Positions 63,605 through 64,000 of a DNA stretch of 64,000 nucleotides are shown here, in pieces. The notes below the pieces were generated by a model. It was not told where the DNA came from, did not search any database, and saw only the letters and a program-made list of their open reading frames with translations. Numbering within the stretch: the stretch's first letter is position 1; each line of letters opens with the position of its first letter. A program made the position numbers and the translations under genes. Source of the DNA: Mycobacterium sp. GA-2829 (GTDB taxonomy: Bacteria; Actinomycetota; Actinomycetes; Mycobacteriales; Mycobacteriaceae). The DNA lies in the NCBI RefSeq assembly GCF_001499965.1, contig NZ_LQIT01000014.1:50109-114108 (forward strand), given 5' to 3'.

Positions 63605-63935
63605 CGCCAGGACCGACTGGCGATCGCCGATGGGCTCCTGGGGAAGGAGTCGTTACGGACGATCGCTGGGCGGATCGGTAAGAACGTTTCCACGGTGTCG
63701 CGAGAGATTCGTGCGCGCAGCATTCAACGGCCGCTACCTGCCCTATCACGCCGATCGGGCGGCTGCCGCAGCTCGGACTCGGCCCAAGCAGTCCAGCATG
63801 CAGGTGAGCCACGAAACTATCTACCAAGCCCTCTACTTCCAGGCCCGCGGCGGCCTCATTAAGGAAGTGCAGCAAGCACTCCGAACCGGGCGCACCCGAC
63901 GCAAACCACACCGCAAACAAGGCGTGAACTACCCC
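63605..63935 (+). mobile_element. IS30-family transposase remnant
   Basis: HTH part GKESLRTIAGRIGKNVSTVS-REI, then in another frame NGRYLPYHADRAAAARTRPK and VSHETIYQALYFQARGGLIK, EVQQALRTGRTRRKPHRKQG. These are IS30 landmarks. The middle is missing and the frame breaks, so it is inactive. Confidence 0.65.
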
Positions 63936-63972
63936 AGGTTTCCTTCCGATCTTTATAGGAGGATTGGAAGTT

Positions 63973-64000
63973 ATGCCCCGTCAGTATCCGCCCGAGTTTC
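63973..64000 (+). CDS. start of an IS3-type transposase orfA (cut by window end)
   Basis: AGGAGG then ATG giving MPRQYPPEF, the usual opening of IS3-family orfA proteins (MPRKYPPEF). Only nine codons are in the window. Confidence 0.45.

Overview
The window is high-GC actinobacterial DNA, and its gene families point to a mycobacterium, probably a rapid grower. These families are a WhiB6-like regulator, ESX-1 accessory proteins (EspC-, EspI- and EspL-like), an Lsr2 nucleoid protein, an mmpS-mmpL pair, a DUF732 protein and PknH-type sensor domains. A replication initiator candidate, two ParA-based partition loci, a plasmid-style WhiB fusion, a second Lsr2-type gene and many IS and integrase remnants suggest a large plasmid, or a plasmid integrated in a chromosome. 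No rRNA, tRNA or CRISPR array was found.

Layout. 0.1-9 kb: a leftward operon of ESX accessory genes (DUF4226/NlpC-P60 hydrolase, a 50-aa orphan, a 640-aa acidic secreted-type protein, an EspC-like protein, two YbaB-like chaperone-type proteins, a PPE/EspB-like substrate). A double-HTH regulator follows, divergent from whiB6 across a cluster of GCTAGTGTT operators. 9-13 kb: ComF-like, DUF732, membrane and Clp-N genes. 13-23 kb: the replication and maintenance core. It holds three GCGCGGATATCCGCGC palindromes, a rep candidate, a WhiB-zinc fusion, a parA plus ribbon-helix-helix (RHH) gene pair, a 640-bp uninterrupted octamer array, an ATP-dependent DNA ligase, a second parA-parB pair with three CTTTACCGCGGTAAAG palindromes, and a small RHH/HTH pair with its own palindromes. 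22-31 kb: an LpqM-like metallopeptidase, sensor lipoproteins, and two FHA-HTH regulators that share an AACCGTAGC operator. 31-36 kb: lsr2, a sigma-like HTH protein, an EspI-like ATPase, and an IS110 element with a duplicated 5' non-coding region.

36-43 kb is decayed DNA with pseudogenes (a DUF7002-like gene, an SDR fragment) plus a few membrane genes. 43-53.6 kb is a defence and mobility island: a SIR2-domain protein, a single-chain type ISP/IIG-like restriction-modification enzyme, a broken HNH-SF2 helicase gene, a tyrosine recombinase, a DUF2188 protein and an AAA ATPase. 53.9-58.6 kb is an mmpS-mmpL-marR-tetR cluster. The end holds a coiled-coil protein, a PknH-type sensor protein, a mobile-element remnant, an IS30 remnant and the start of an IS3-type transposase.

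The most unusual element is the octamer array at 16735-17374: 80 consecutive 8-bp units in perfect register, 54 of them matching RTSAY at the first five positions. It lies about 50 bp upstream of a parA that is translationally coupled to a small RHH protein. I interpret it as a very large centromere of the ParG/omega kind. All calls come from reading the sequence; no database search was run.
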